This document shows positions 20,347-28,010 of a stretch of 43,038 nt of DNA, piece after piece. Every line of letters starts with the position of its first letter. Position 1 is the stretch's first letter. Under the pieces are notes generated by a model that saw nothing but the letters and a program-made list of their open reading frames with translations, was not told the origin of the DNA and made no database searches. The DNA is from Amaricoccus sp. (lineage in GTDB: Bacteria; Pseudomonadota; Alphaproteobacteria; Rhodobacterales; Rhodobacteraceae): the NCBI RefSeq assembly GCF_017993425.1, contig NZ_JAGOMQ010000033.1:1-43038 (forward strand). Reading direction: 5' to 3'. The position numbers were made by a program, and so were the translations under genes.

Positions 20347-20374
20347 GCAGGTTGACATGCGCATGTCAACCTGC
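20347..20374. repeat. Perfect 28-bp palindrome
   Basis: Each half is GCAGGTTGACATGC; the two halves are exact reverse complements with no spacer. It lies 320 bp before the endolysin ATG and 46 bp after repeat copy C. Possible roles are a dimeric regulator's operator or a cruciform-prone site; with no T-tract it is not an obvious terminator. Confidence 0.8.
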
Positions 20375-20460
20375 TCGACGCGGAGCGGTTCGGACGGGGA
20401 GCGCGCAAGCTTCAAGTGAGTCGAACGGCGCCGCGAAATGCGGCGCTGATGACTGTGCGA

Positions 20461-20530
20461 TGATTTTCACCGTTTATATTAAAAATATTTGCAAATATAT
20501 TTCGAATTATATTTGCGCACAAATAAGCAT
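20461..20530 (+). promoter_or_regulatory. A+T-rich probable promoter region of the endolysin-holin genes
   Basis: The most A+T-rich stretch in this part of the window. It contains a perfect 14-bp palindrome ATATTTGCAAATAT (20485-20498), a second ATATTTGC at 20509-20516, and the inverted pair TATTTG-CGCA-CAAATA (20510-20525). The repeated half-sites look like a binding site array. GANTC pentamers lie on either side (GAGTC at 20418-20422, GATTC at 20662-20666). A defined -35/-10 pair could not be fixed. Confidence 0.4.
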
Positions 20531-20693
20531 GATCGAGATGCCGTCCGTTCGCATCTGCCCGGACCTTCCGACAGCATCGCGATTGGCCGACCGTGGCAGG
20601 GACGAGCGTTCGGCGCTTGCGGGATCAATCCAATCTTATGGTTCCGGCGCCACGCTCCGGCGATTCCGATCACGATCATGCAAGGAGCACCGG

Positions 20694-21305
20694 ATGCACT
20701 CGGTAGAGAGCATCGCCGCCGAGATCGTGCGCCGCGAAGGGGGATATGTGAACGACCCCGACGATCCCGGCGGCGCGACCAACCACGGCGTCACCATCCA
20801 CACCATGCGCGCGCTGGGGCGCGACATCACCGGCGACGGGCGCATCGACGCGGCCGACGTCAAGGCGCTCGGCGCCGACGAGGCGACGGCGATCTACGTG
20901 CGCCACTACTTCGAGCAGCCGAAGCTGAACCTGCTGCCCGCCTGCCTGCAGGCGAGCGTCTTCGACATGCAGGTCAACGCCGGCGCCAACGCCGTGCGCA
21001 TCCTGCAGCGCCTCGTCACCGCCATGGGCTTTCCGGCGGGCGACGACGGCGTCGTCGGGCCGCAGACCGTCCGCGCCGTCGAGGCGGCGGCCGCGGCGGC
21101 GCCGGAGCACATCGCCGACGCCTACGGCATCGAGCGGCGCAACTACTACTACCGGCTCGCCGACCAGCGGCCCGCGAGCCGCAAATACGCGCGCCGGCGC
21201 GACGGCGGCAAGGGCGGCTGGATCGTCCGGGCCGAGGAGTTCATCGCGGAGCGGTTCCACTTCACGGCCGCGGATCATGCGGAGCGGGTGCGGGCATGGG
21301 GATGA
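20694..21305 (+). CDS. Holin-associated N-acetylmuramidase (GH108 endolysin, GTA-type)
   Basis: A 203-residue peptidoglycan hydrolase. The N-terminal glycoside hydrolase 108 domain has REGGYVNDPDDPGGATNHGVT (14-34), with catalytic Glu15, and HYFEQPKLNLLP. The C-terminal part (about 100-190) fits the predicted peptidoglycan-binding domain usually fused to it. The ATG has AAGGAG seven bases upstream. The stop overlaps the holin start. GH108 endolysin plus 3-TM holin is the lysis pair used by Rhodobacter capsulatus to release gene transfer agent particles, and the pair is commonly found as a chromosomal unit in Rhodobacterales. No phage or GTA structural genes are present in the window. Confidence 0.92.
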   Translation: MHSVESIAAEIVRREGGYVNDPDDPGGATNHGVTIHTMRALGRDITGDGRIDAADVKALGADEATAIYVRHYFEQPKLNLLPACLQASVFDMQVNAGANAVRILQRLVTAMGFPAGDDGVVGPQTVRAVEAAAAAAPEHIADAYGIERRNYYYRLADQRPASRKYARRRDGGKGGWIVRAEEFIAERFHFTAADHAERVRAWG

Positions 21306-21904
21306 TGGGACGGATCATCGGGCTGGGATCGGCCGCCGTGACCGTGGGCGAGGCGGTCAGCGACGTCGCCGAGGTCTTCGTCGGCAACCGCGCCGAGCGC
21401 GACGCCGCCAACGCCGAGGCGTTCTCGGCGGTGGTCGAGCAGGCGGGCGCCGAGTACGAGCGCGCGCCCGCCGGCCCGTTCGACGGCTGGGTCAACGGGC
21501 TGAACCGCCTGCCCCGCCCGCTGCTGGCGCTGAGCACGATCGGGCTCTTCGGCTACGCCATGGTGGAGCCTAACGGCTTCGGGGTGCGGATGCAGGGGCT
21601 GTCGCTGGTGCCGGACCCGCTCTGGTGGCTGCTCGGGGCGATCGTGTCGTTCTACTTCGGCGCGCGCGAGCTGCACTACATGCGCGACCGCGCGCCGGCG
21701 CGGACCTTCGCGGCGGCGACGACGAAGAAGCTCGCCGTCCCTGCCGCGGCGAAGGCCGCGCCGGCGGCGAGCGGCCAGCTGCGCCCGAAGCCCCGCCCCG
21801 CGGCGATGCGCCGGGCCACGCCGGCCGCCGCGTCGCACGCCGCGGATCCGGGCTACAACGCCGCCCTCGAGGAGTGGCGGAACCTCGGGCCGGCCGCCGG
21901 CTGA
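21296..21904 (+). CDS. Holin family protein (GTA_holin_3TM)
   Basis: A 202-residue holin-like membrane protein. An N-terminal weakly hydrophobic helix (about 6-28, IIGLGSAAVTVGEAVSDVAEVF) is followed by a charged stretch, GPFDGWVNGLNRLPRPLL, and two clear membrane segments at about 74-92 and 108-125 (PLWWLLGAIVSFYFGARELHY). That is the layout of the GTA 3-TM holins, which let the endolysin reach the wall. Residues 130-202 form an Ala/Pro-rich tail. The start at 21296 overlaps the endolysin gene by ten bases; ATGs at 21302 and 21305 are alternatives. Confidence 0.87.
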   Translation: MGMMGRIIGLGSAAVTVGEAVSDVAEVFVGNRAERDAANAEAFSAVVEQAGAEYERAPAGPFDGWVNGLNRLPRPLLALSTIGLFGYAMVEPNGFGVRMQGLSLVPDPLWWLLGAIVSFYFGARELHYMRDRAPARTFAAATTKKLAVPAAAKAAPAASGQLRPKPRPAAMRRATPAAASHAADPGYNAALEEWRNLGPAAG

Positions 21905-22025
21905 CCCGAGGCCGACCTGCCGGGACGCGGGGCGCTGCGCCCGCGTCCCGGTCCACGCCGGCGTGGTTTGCACGCCCCGCGGTTTCGGCGCATAACGGGG
22001 CCGACCCCGCGGAGCGCCAGGGAAA

Positions 22026-24008
22026 ATGATCACCGAGCTCGGGCATTTCGCCCTGATCCTCACCTTCCTCGTGGCGATCGTGCAGGCCGTCGTGCCGATG
22101 GTCGGGGCCCAGCGCGGCTGGACGGACTGGATGCGGGTCGCGGTTCCGGCCGCGGGCGTGCAGTTCGCGCTCGCCGCCTGCGCCTTCCTCGCGCTGGTCC
22201 ATGCCTTCGTCGTCTCGGACTTCTCGGTGCGGCTCGTCGCCGAGAACTCGCATTCGGCGAAGCCGCTCATCTACAAGATCAGCGGGACCTGGGGGAACCA
22301 CGAGGGCTCGATGCTGCTCTGGATCCTGATCCTGACGCTCTTCGGCGCGATGGTCGCCTGGTTCGGGACCAACCTGCCGCCGACGCTGAAGGCGCGGACG
22401 CTCGCCGTGCAGGGGCTGATCGCGGCGGCGTTCCTCGCCTTCATCCTGTGGACGTCGAACCCGTTCGCGCGGCTCGACTTTCCGCCGATCGACGGGGGCG
22501 ATCTCAATCCGCTGCTGCAGGACCCCGGGCTCGCCTTCCATCCGCCGTTCCTCTACCTCGGCTATGTCGGGCTCTCGATGGCCTATTCCTTCGCCATCGC
22601 CGCGCTGATCGAGGGGCGGGTCGACGCCGCCTGGGCGCGCTGGGTGCGGCCGTGGACGCTGCTCGCGTGGTCGTTCCTGACCATCGGCATCGCGATGGGG
22701 AGCTACTGGGCCTACTACGAGCTCGGCTGGGGCGGGTGGTGGTTCTGGGATCCGGTGGAGAACGTCTCGTTCATGCCGTGGCTGCTCAGCTGCGCCTTGC
22801 TGCATTCGGCGATCGTGGTGGAGAAGCGGGACGCGCTGAAGGCGTGGACGATCCTGCTCGCCATCCTCGCCTTCTCGTTCTCGCTGATCGGGGCCTTCGT
22901 GGTGCGCTCGGGGATCATCACCTCGGTCCATGCCTTCGCGACCGATCCGGGGCGGGGGGTGTTCCTGCTGCTGATCCTCGGGGCGTTCATCGGCGGGTCG
23001 CTGACGCTCTATGCGGCGCGGGCGCATGTGATGCGCTCGACGGCGGCGTTCTCGACGGTGAGCCGCGAGGCGGGGCTGCTGGTGAACAACCTGCTGCTCG
23101 TCACCGCGACGCTGGTGGTGTTCTTCGGGACGATCTGGCCGCTGGTGGCGGAGGTGCTGACCGGGCGGAAGGTGTCCGTGGGGGCGCCGTTCTTCGACAC
23201 GGCGTTCACGCCGTTCATGGTGGCGCTGGCGGCGATCCTGCCGGTCTTCGCGACTTTGCCGTGGAAGCGCGGCGATCTCGGGCGGGCGATGCGGCCGCTC
23301 CGGGGGGCGCTGGCGCTGTCGGTGGCGCTGGGGGCGCTGGCGTGGACGGTGCAGACCGGGGGGTCGATGCTCGCGCCGGTGGGGGTGACGCTGGCGGCGT
23401 GGCTGGTGCTCGGCTCGGCGGTCGAGGTGGCGGAGCGGGTGCGGCTGGGGCGGGCGCCTCTGGGCGAGAGCCTGCGGCGGGCGCGGAATTTGCCGCGGGC
23501 GGACTGGGGGAAGGCGATCGCCCATGCGGGGCTCGGGCTCAGCATCTTCGGGATCGCCTGCGTGACCGCCTGGGCGCGCGAGGACATCCGGGCGATGGCG
23601 GTGGGCGACAGCGTGGCGGTCGCCGGCTACGAGCTGCGGCTCGACGGGGTGGAGCGCCGGGAGGGGCCAAACTATTTCGCCGACACGGGCCGGGTGACGG
23701 TGACGCGGGGGGGCCGCGAGGTGGCGGTGATGACGCCGGAGCGGCGGGTCTATCCGGTGCAGGGGATGCCGACGACCGAGGCGGCGATCGACCGGGGACT
23801 GACGCGGGACCTCTATGTGACGCTCGGGGATCCGCAGCATGGCGGGGGATGGGCGGTGCGGACCTATGTGAAGCCGTTCGCCAACTGGATCTGGCTCGGG
23901 GCGCTGGTGATGGCGGCCGGGGGGGCCGTCAGCCTGAGCGACCGGCGGTATCGGGTGGGGGCGCCGGCGCGGCGGCGGCCGCCGGCGGGGTTGGCGCCGG
24001 CGGAATGA
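22026..24008 (+). CDS. ccmF: Cytochrome c maturation protein CcmF
   Basis: Inner-membrane heme lyase component of the System I cytochrome c maturation pathway, which with CcmH attaches heme from CcmE to apocytochrome c in the periplasm. The 660-residue multi-pass protein contains KISGTWGNHEGSMLLW and the tryptophan-rich WWD motif (GWGGWWFWDPVENVSFMPW, about 233-251), plus the late periplasmic domain with NYFADTGRVTV and MPTTEAAIDRGLTRDLYVTLG. AGGGAAA precedes the ATG. The ccmE gene usually upstream is not here; the holin gene takes that place after 121 bp. ATGA overlap with ccmH. Confidence 0.97.
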   Translation: MITELGHFALILTFLVAIVQAVVPMVGAQRGWTDWMRVAVPAAGVQFALAACAFLALVHAFVVSDFSVRLVAENSHSAKPLIYKISGTWGNHEGSMLLWILILTLFGAMVAWFGTNLPPTLKARTLAVQGLIAAAFLAFILWTSNPFARLDFPPIDGGDLNPLLQDPGLAFHPPFLYLGYVGLSMAYSFAIAALIEGRVDAAWARWVRPWTLLAWSFLTIGIAMGSYWAYYELGWGGWWFWDPVENVSFMPWLLSCALLHSAIVVEKRDALKAWTILLAILAFSFSLIGAFVVRSGIITSVHAFATDPGRGVFLLLILGAFIGGSLTLYAARAHVMRSTAAFSTVSREAGLLVNNLLLVTATLVVFFGTIWPLVAEVLTGRKVSVGAPFFDTAFTPFMVALAAILPVFATLPWKRGDLGRAMRPLRGALALSVALGALAWTVQTGGSMLAPVGVTLAAWLVLGSAVEVAERVRLGRAPLGESLRRARNLPRADWGKAIAHAGLGLSIFGIACVTAWAREDIRAMAVGDSVAVAGYELRLDGVERREGPNYFADTGRVTVTRGGREVAVMTPERRVYPVQGMPTTEAAIDRGLTRDLYVTLGDPQHGGGWAVRTYVKPFANWIWLGALVMAAGGAVSLSDRRYRVGAPARRRPPAGLAPAE

Positions 24009-24463
24009 TGCGGGGGATCTTCCTGGCGCTGGCGCTGGTCGCGCCGCTTGCGGCGGCGGCGATCGGGCCGGGCGAGGCGTTGCCGGACCCGGCGCTGGAG
24101 GCGCGGGCGCGGGGGATCACCAAAGAGCTGCGCTGCGTGGTGTGCCAGTCGGAGTCGATCGACGAGTCGAACGCCGACATCGCGCGGGATTTGCGGCTGC
24201 TGGTGCGGGAGCGGATCACGGCGGGGGACAGCGACGACGAGGTGCTGGCCTATGTGGTGGACCGCTACGGCGAGTTCGTGCTGTTCCGGCCGCCGATGAC
24301 CGCGGCGAACGCGCCGCTGTGGCTGGCGGGGCCGGTGATGCTGATCTTCGGGTCGGCCCTTGTCGCGGCGGTGCTGCGGCGGCGGGCGCGGGAGGCGCGG
24401 ATACCGCGGGACGGGTTGAGCGCCGAGGAGCAGGCGCGGCTCGATGCGCTGATGAAGGAGTGA
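24005..24463 (+). CDS. ccmH: Cytochrome c maturation protein CcmH
   Basis: Periplasmic thiol-redox subunit that reduces or holds the apocytochrome CxxCH cysteines for heme attachment by CcmF. The 152 residues have a signal peptide (MMRGIFLALALVAPLAAAAIG), the LRCVVC motif with Cys44 and Cys47, QSESIDESNADIARDLRLLV, YVVDRYGEFVLFRPP, and a single C-terminal membrane anchor near 104-122. The ATG overlaps the ccmF stop; a second ATG at 24008 is possible. After it comes a 386-bp repeat-containing gap. Confidence 0.96.
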   Translation: MMRGIFLALALVAPLAAAAIGPGEALPDPALEARARGITKELRCVVCQSESIDESNADIARDLRLLVRERITAGDSDDEVLAYVVDRYGEFVLFRPPMTAANAPLWLAGPVMLIFGSALVAAVLRRRAREARIPRDGLSAEEQARLDALMKE

Positions 24464-24849
24464 GGCGCGGGGGCGGCACACAGCGTGACAAAGGTCAACC
24501 AACTGTAAGATAACGATAATTGTCTCGAATTAATTTGTCGCACCACCTCGCGCGGGGGATCGAGGGCCGGTGAGCGACCGAAGCGGGCTTTGCCCGCGAG
24601 GCTGCGGCGCGACAGGCGAAAGCATGGCTTTCGCCGCGCCGACGGCTGGAGCGCGTTGGCGCGGAAGCCGTGGGGGGCGCCGATTTCCCGGTAGCGCGCA
24701 ATCCGTCCGTGAGCGCCCCGGCGAGCGCGGTAACGCGCTCGCCCCCCGCAGGGGCGATCGCGGACGGATTTGCCACGGGTCAAATCCGTCTGGCTCAGGC
24801 GTCGCGGCCAGCCTCGGGCCGGGCCTCTCTCCACCGTCGTGCGGCGGTT
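24464..24849. other. 386-bp non-coding stretch with repeat copy B
   Basis: Between ccmH and the convergent holC gene. The first 75 bases include an A+T-rich segment (24500-24540); the rest is the structured repeat. No separate gene or clean terminator was seen, although the repeat's hairpins could stop transcripts from both sides. Confidence 0.7.
24575..24842 (+). repeat. Structured dispersed repeat, copy B
   Basis: Full-length copy, same orientation as copy A, 4.7 kb away. The 221-bp core ends at 24795 and the shared CTCTCCACC-GTCGTG end at about 24842. Differences from copy A largely spare the stems: the loop of the 9-bp hairpin is ATG instead of ACG, and the 10-bp stem's tetraloop is GTAA instead of GCAA, both of the GNRA type. 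It ends a few bases before the holC stop codon. Confidence 0.85.
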
Positions 24850-25320
24850 CTATTGCGCGGCGCCGCCGCTCGCCTTGAGCACCCAGCGGCCGCCTTCCTC
24901 GGCCCAGTACTTCGCCGGGAGGCCGGCGGCGACGACGGCGCGCCAGTCGTCGCGGGCGGTCTCGACGGCGGCGGCGTCGCCGGCCTCGAAGAACAGGCAG
25001 GCGCGGTCGTAGCGGGCCATCTCGTCGACGCCGGCGCGGGCGCCCATGACGAGCATGAGCACGTTGGCGGCGTTGGCGTTGTCGGACCCCCGGGTAAGGA
25101 GGACGGGCTGGCTTGCGTCGTGGCGGCCGCCGGCGACGCCGTGGGGGAGGAAGGTGTCGTCGCGGAAGGTCCAGAGCCGCTCGTCGAGGAAGGCGAGGCC
25201 GGCGTCGGCGCCGATGCGCAGGAGCACGCGCCAGCCGCGCTCGAGGGAGCGCCCGAGCAGGCCCGGGAGCGCCGCCTCGACGGGCGACTCGCTCAGGCGG
25301 TAGAACAGGACCTCCGCCAC
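24850..25320 (-). CDS. holC: DNA polymerase III subunit chi
   Basis: HolC/chi, the clamp-loader accessory subunit that with psi links the complex to SSB. The 156 residues have the N-terminal EVLFYRLSESPVEAALPGLL strand-helix, RVLLRIG, LWTFRDDTFLPHG and the signature LTRGSDNANAANVLMLVMG, ending ARYDRACLFFEAGDAAAVETAR. A GTG start at 25320 lies four bases after the pepA stop; no strong Shine-Dalgarno, so coupling to pepA is likely. The pepA-holC pair is common in alphaproteobacteria. Confidence 0.93.
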   Translation of the reverse strand: MAEVLFYRLSESPVEAALPGLLGRSLERGWRVLLRIGADAGLAFLDERLWTFRDDTFLPHGVAGGRHDASQPVLLTRGSDNANAANVLMLVMGARAGVDEMARYDRACLFFEAGDAAAVETARDDWRAVVAAGLPAKYWAEEGGRWVLKASGGAAQ

Positions 25321-25324
25321 GGGC

Positions 25325-26800
25325 CTAGCGCTCGAAGCGGACCCGGATCAGCCGGTCGAGGCTGCGCACGCCCCAGCCGGTCGCGCCCTTGGGTCCGAGC
25401 TCGGTGTCGCGGGAGAGCGAGGCCACGCCGGCGATGTCGAGGTGGACCCAGGGCACGCCGTCCTTGATGAAGCGGCGGAGGAAGCGGGCCGCGGTGACCG
25501 AGCCGGCGGGGCGGCCGCCGGTGTTGGCGACGTCGGCGATGCGGCTGCGGATCTGGCGGTCGTAGGCGGCGGCGAGCGGCATCCGCCAGGCGCCCTCCTC
25601 CTCCTCGGCGGCGGCGGCGAGGAACTGGTTCGCCAGCACGTCGTCGGAGGCGAAGACGCCGGCCATCTCGTGGCCGAGGGCGATGATGCAGGCGCCGGTG
25701 AGCGTCGCGAGGTCGATGATCGCGCGGGGGGAGAAACGCTCCTGCGCATACCAGAGCACGTCGGCGAGGACGAGGCGGCCCTCGGCGTCGGTGTTGATGA
25801 CCTCGATCGTGTCGCCCTTCATCGAGCGGACCACGTCGCCGGGGCGCTGGGCCTTGCCGTCGGGCATGTTCTCGACCAGCCCGACGAGGCCGACGACGTT
25901 GGCGCGGGCGCCGCGCGCGGCGATGGCGTGCAGGACGCCGGCGACGACGCCGGCGCCGCCCATGTCCATCGTCATGTCCTCCATGCCGGCGGCCGGCTTG
26001 ATCGAGATGCCGCCGGTATCGAACACCACGCCCTTGCCGACCAGCGCCAGCGGCGCCTCGTCGCCGCCGCCGTTCCAGCGCATGACCACCACCCGGGGCG
26101 GGGTCTCGGAGCCCTGCGACACGCCGAGGAGCGCCCGCATCCCGAGCGCGCGGATCGCCGCCTCGTCGAGGGTCTCGACCTCGACGCCGAGCTCGCGCAG
26201 CGCCTCCAGCCGCTCGGCGAAGGCGATTGTGGTCAGCACGTTCGCCGGCAGGTTGACGAGGTCGCGGGTGAGCAGCACGCCCTCGGCCACCGCCTCGCGC
26301 GGGGCCCATTCGGCGGCGGCGGCCTCCGGGTCGCGGACGTGGAAGATCACCGCGTCGTTCGGGGCCTTCCAGTCCTTCTCCGGAGTGCGGAAGTCGCGGA
26401 AGTCGTAGGCGCGCAGCGTGAGCCCGAGCGCGACCTCGGAAAGCTGGGGCGCGCGGCCGGCGACGACCGAGAGCGGCGCCTGCGCGTTGAAGCTCGCGAT
26501 GGTGGCGCCGGCCTTGCGGGCCTGCGCCGGCCCGGACTTGCGCGGCAGCTTGACGACCAGCAGCGCCTCGGCCGCGAGCCCGGCGGGAAAGGCGAGCGTC
26601 AGCCCCTCGCCCGGCTTCAGCCGAGCGAAGGCGTCGCTGGCGCCGACCCGGCGCAGGAGCCCCTTGGCGCGGGCGTCGAGCCGGCGCGCCGCCGGGTCGA
26701 CCCGGCCTTCCTCGTCGAGAAAGAGCGCGACGCGGCCACCGAGACCGGCGATCGCCTGCGCGTCGGCCGCGACGAAGCTCGTTTGCACTGGCGCGGTCAA
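25325..26800 (-). CDS. pepA: Leucyl aminopeptidase (M17, PepA)
   Basis: Cytosolic hexameric dizinc aminopeptidase that removes N-terminal residues from peptides; some relatives also bind DNA. It has the conserved LVGKGVVFDTGGISIKP, the signature NTDAEGRL at about 336-343, and DLATLTGACIIALG, all within a C-terminal catalytic domain of normal length. I chose TTG at 26800 (491 residues, MTAPVQTSFVAADAQAI) because GGAG lies six bases upstream and the N-terminus fits; GTG at 26812 is the alternative. It diverges from lptF and is followed four bases later by holC. Confidence 0.95.
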   Translation of the reverse strand: MTAPVQTSFVAADAQAIAGLGGRVALFLDEEGRVDPAARRLDARAKGLLRRVGASDAFARLKPGEGLTLAFPAGLAAEALLVVKLPRKSGPAQARKAGATIASFNAQAPLSVVAGRAPQLSEVALGLTLRAYDFRDFRTPEKDWKAPNDAVIFHVRDPEAAAAEWAPREAVAEGVLLTRDLVNLPANVLTTIAFAERLEALRELGVEVETLDEAAIRALGMRALLGVSQGSETPPRVVVMRWNGGGDEAPLALVGKGVVFDTGGISIKPAAGMEDMTMDMGGAGVVAGVLHAIAARGARANVVGLVGLVENMPDGKAQRPGDVVRSMKGDTIEVINTDAEGRLVLADVLWYAQERFSPRAIIDLATLTGACIIALGHEMAGVFASDDVLANQFLAAAAEEEEGAWRMPLAAAYDRQIRSRIADVANTGGRPAGSVTAARFLRRFIKDGVPWVHLDIAGVASLSRDTELGPKGATGWGVRSLDRLIRVRFER

Positions 26801-26885
26801 GGGCGTCTCCACTAGGTTGCCGAACGTCCCGCCGGTCTATCGCGAGCCCCGAGGCTTGGCGAGTCCCGGGGGCGAGGGAGGGACC

Positions 26886-28010
26886 GTGACGCGCCTCGAC
26901 CGCTATCTGCTGCGCCAGCTGCTGATCGCGTTCGGCTTCTTCCTGCTCGTCTTCACCGGCGTGGTGTGGCTGACCCAGGCGGTGCGGCTGATCGACACCG
27001 TGGTGGCGAGCGGGCGCGGCGGGCGCATCCTGCTCGAGTTCTCGGCCTTCGTGCTGCCGGACGTGCTCGTCATCGTGCTGCCGCTGTCCGGGATGGGCGC
27101 GGCGCTCTACACGCTGAACCGCCTCTACTCGGAGAGCGAGCTGGTGGTGATGATGACGGCCGGGGTCGGCCCCTGGACGCTGCTCCGCCCGGTCGCCGCC
27201 TTCGGGGCGCTGATCGCGGCGATGATGGCGGTGACGCTGACCGTGCTGGTGCCGCTCGGCGGCGCGGCGCTCGCGACCCGCACCCAGGAGCTGCGCTCCG
27301 ACCTCGCCAGCGCGCTGATCGTCGAGCGGCAGTTCCTCCACCCCGTGAACGGGCTCACCCTGTTCATCGCCCACACCGACGCCGCCGGGTCGATGTCCGG
27401 GGTATTCCTGCACGACCAGCGCGACCCGGCGCGGCCGGTGACCTACGCGGCGCAGACCGCGCTCCTGCTGCGCGAGGGCGACGAGGCGCGGCTGGTCATG
27501 CGCGACGGCGTGGCGCTCGCCTTCGACGCGAAGGGCAAGCAGCTGAGCGCCGTGGAGTACGACCAGTTCGTCTTCGACCTCTCCGACCTCGTGAAGACGG
27601 ACGAAGACCGCGCGCCGCGCCCGGCGGAATACGGGTTGCGGCAGCTCCTGAGCCCGACGCCGGAGATGCTGGAGAAGGGCCGCTACGAGCTCGGCCACTA
27701 CATCGCCGAGGCGCACTACAAGATCACGTTGCCGCTCCTCGCGTGGCTCTATCCGCCGGTGGCGCTGGTGACGCTGCTCGCCGGCGGCTATCGCCGCTCG
27801 GGCTTCGGGCGGCGGGTGGTGGTCGCGGTGGGGGTGGCGGTGCTGATGCAGTCGCTCTCCATCGTGACCCGGGCGCGGGTGCAGGACGACGCCGCGCTGT
27901 GGCCGGCGATGTACCTGCCGATCCTCGTCGGGCTCGCCTATGTGGGCGCGCTCCTGTGGCGGCTCAGCCGGCCGACGGGGCCGGCGCGGCTGCGGGGGGC
28001 GCCGGCGTGA
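26886..28010 (+). CDS. lptF: LPS export permease LptF
   Basis: Inner-membrane permease subunit of the LptB2FG ABC transporter that extracts lipopolysaccharide and drives it across the periplasm. The 374 residues show the six-helix layout with a large periplasmic domain between helices three and four. Typical are RYLLRQLLIAFGFFLLVFTGVVWL, LPLSGMGAALYTLNRLYSESELVVM and the late RRSGFGRRVVVAV. GTG start with a strong GGGAGGGA box; the longer open frame from 26418 is antisense to pepA. GTGA overlap with lptG. Confidence 0.95.
   Translation: MTRLDRYLLRQLLIAFGFFLLVFTGVVWLTQAVRLIDTVVASGRGGRILLEFSAFVLPDVLVIVLPLSGMGAALYTLNRLYSESELVVMMTAGVGPWTLLRPVAAFGALIAAMMAVTLTVLVPLGGAALATRTQELRSDLASALIVERQFLHPVNGLTLFIAHTDAAGSMSGVFLHDQRDPARPVTYAAQTALLLREGDEARLVMRDGVALAFDAKGKQLSAVEYDQFVFDLSDLVKTDEDRAPRPAEYGLRQLLSPTPEMLEKGRYELGHYIAEAHYKITLPLLAWLYPPVALVTLLAGGYRRSGFGRRVVVAVGVAVLMQSLSIVTRARVQDDAALWPAMYLPILVGLAYVGALLWRLSRPTGPARLRGAPA

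Larger units (their letters stand above)
19767..20693. other. 927-bp non-coding stretch packed with repeats
   Basis: Between the Nudix gene and the endolysin gene. It holds a short A+T-rich segment, copy A of a 221-bp structured repeat, a 22-base exact direct repeat, a truncated third copy, a perfect 28-bp palindrome and an A+T-rich probable promoter, listed separately. Reading frames are open on both strands but follow the hairpin-rich repeat, and translated copies at the two sites occur equally in several frames, so I do not call proteins. Confidence 0.75.

Noticed and set aside
19819-20355. A 178-codon frame in the repeat region, similar to one at 24570-24878
   Set aside because: Similarity comes from the DNA repeat itself; frames on both strands are equally similar and stems explain the conservation better than a protein does.
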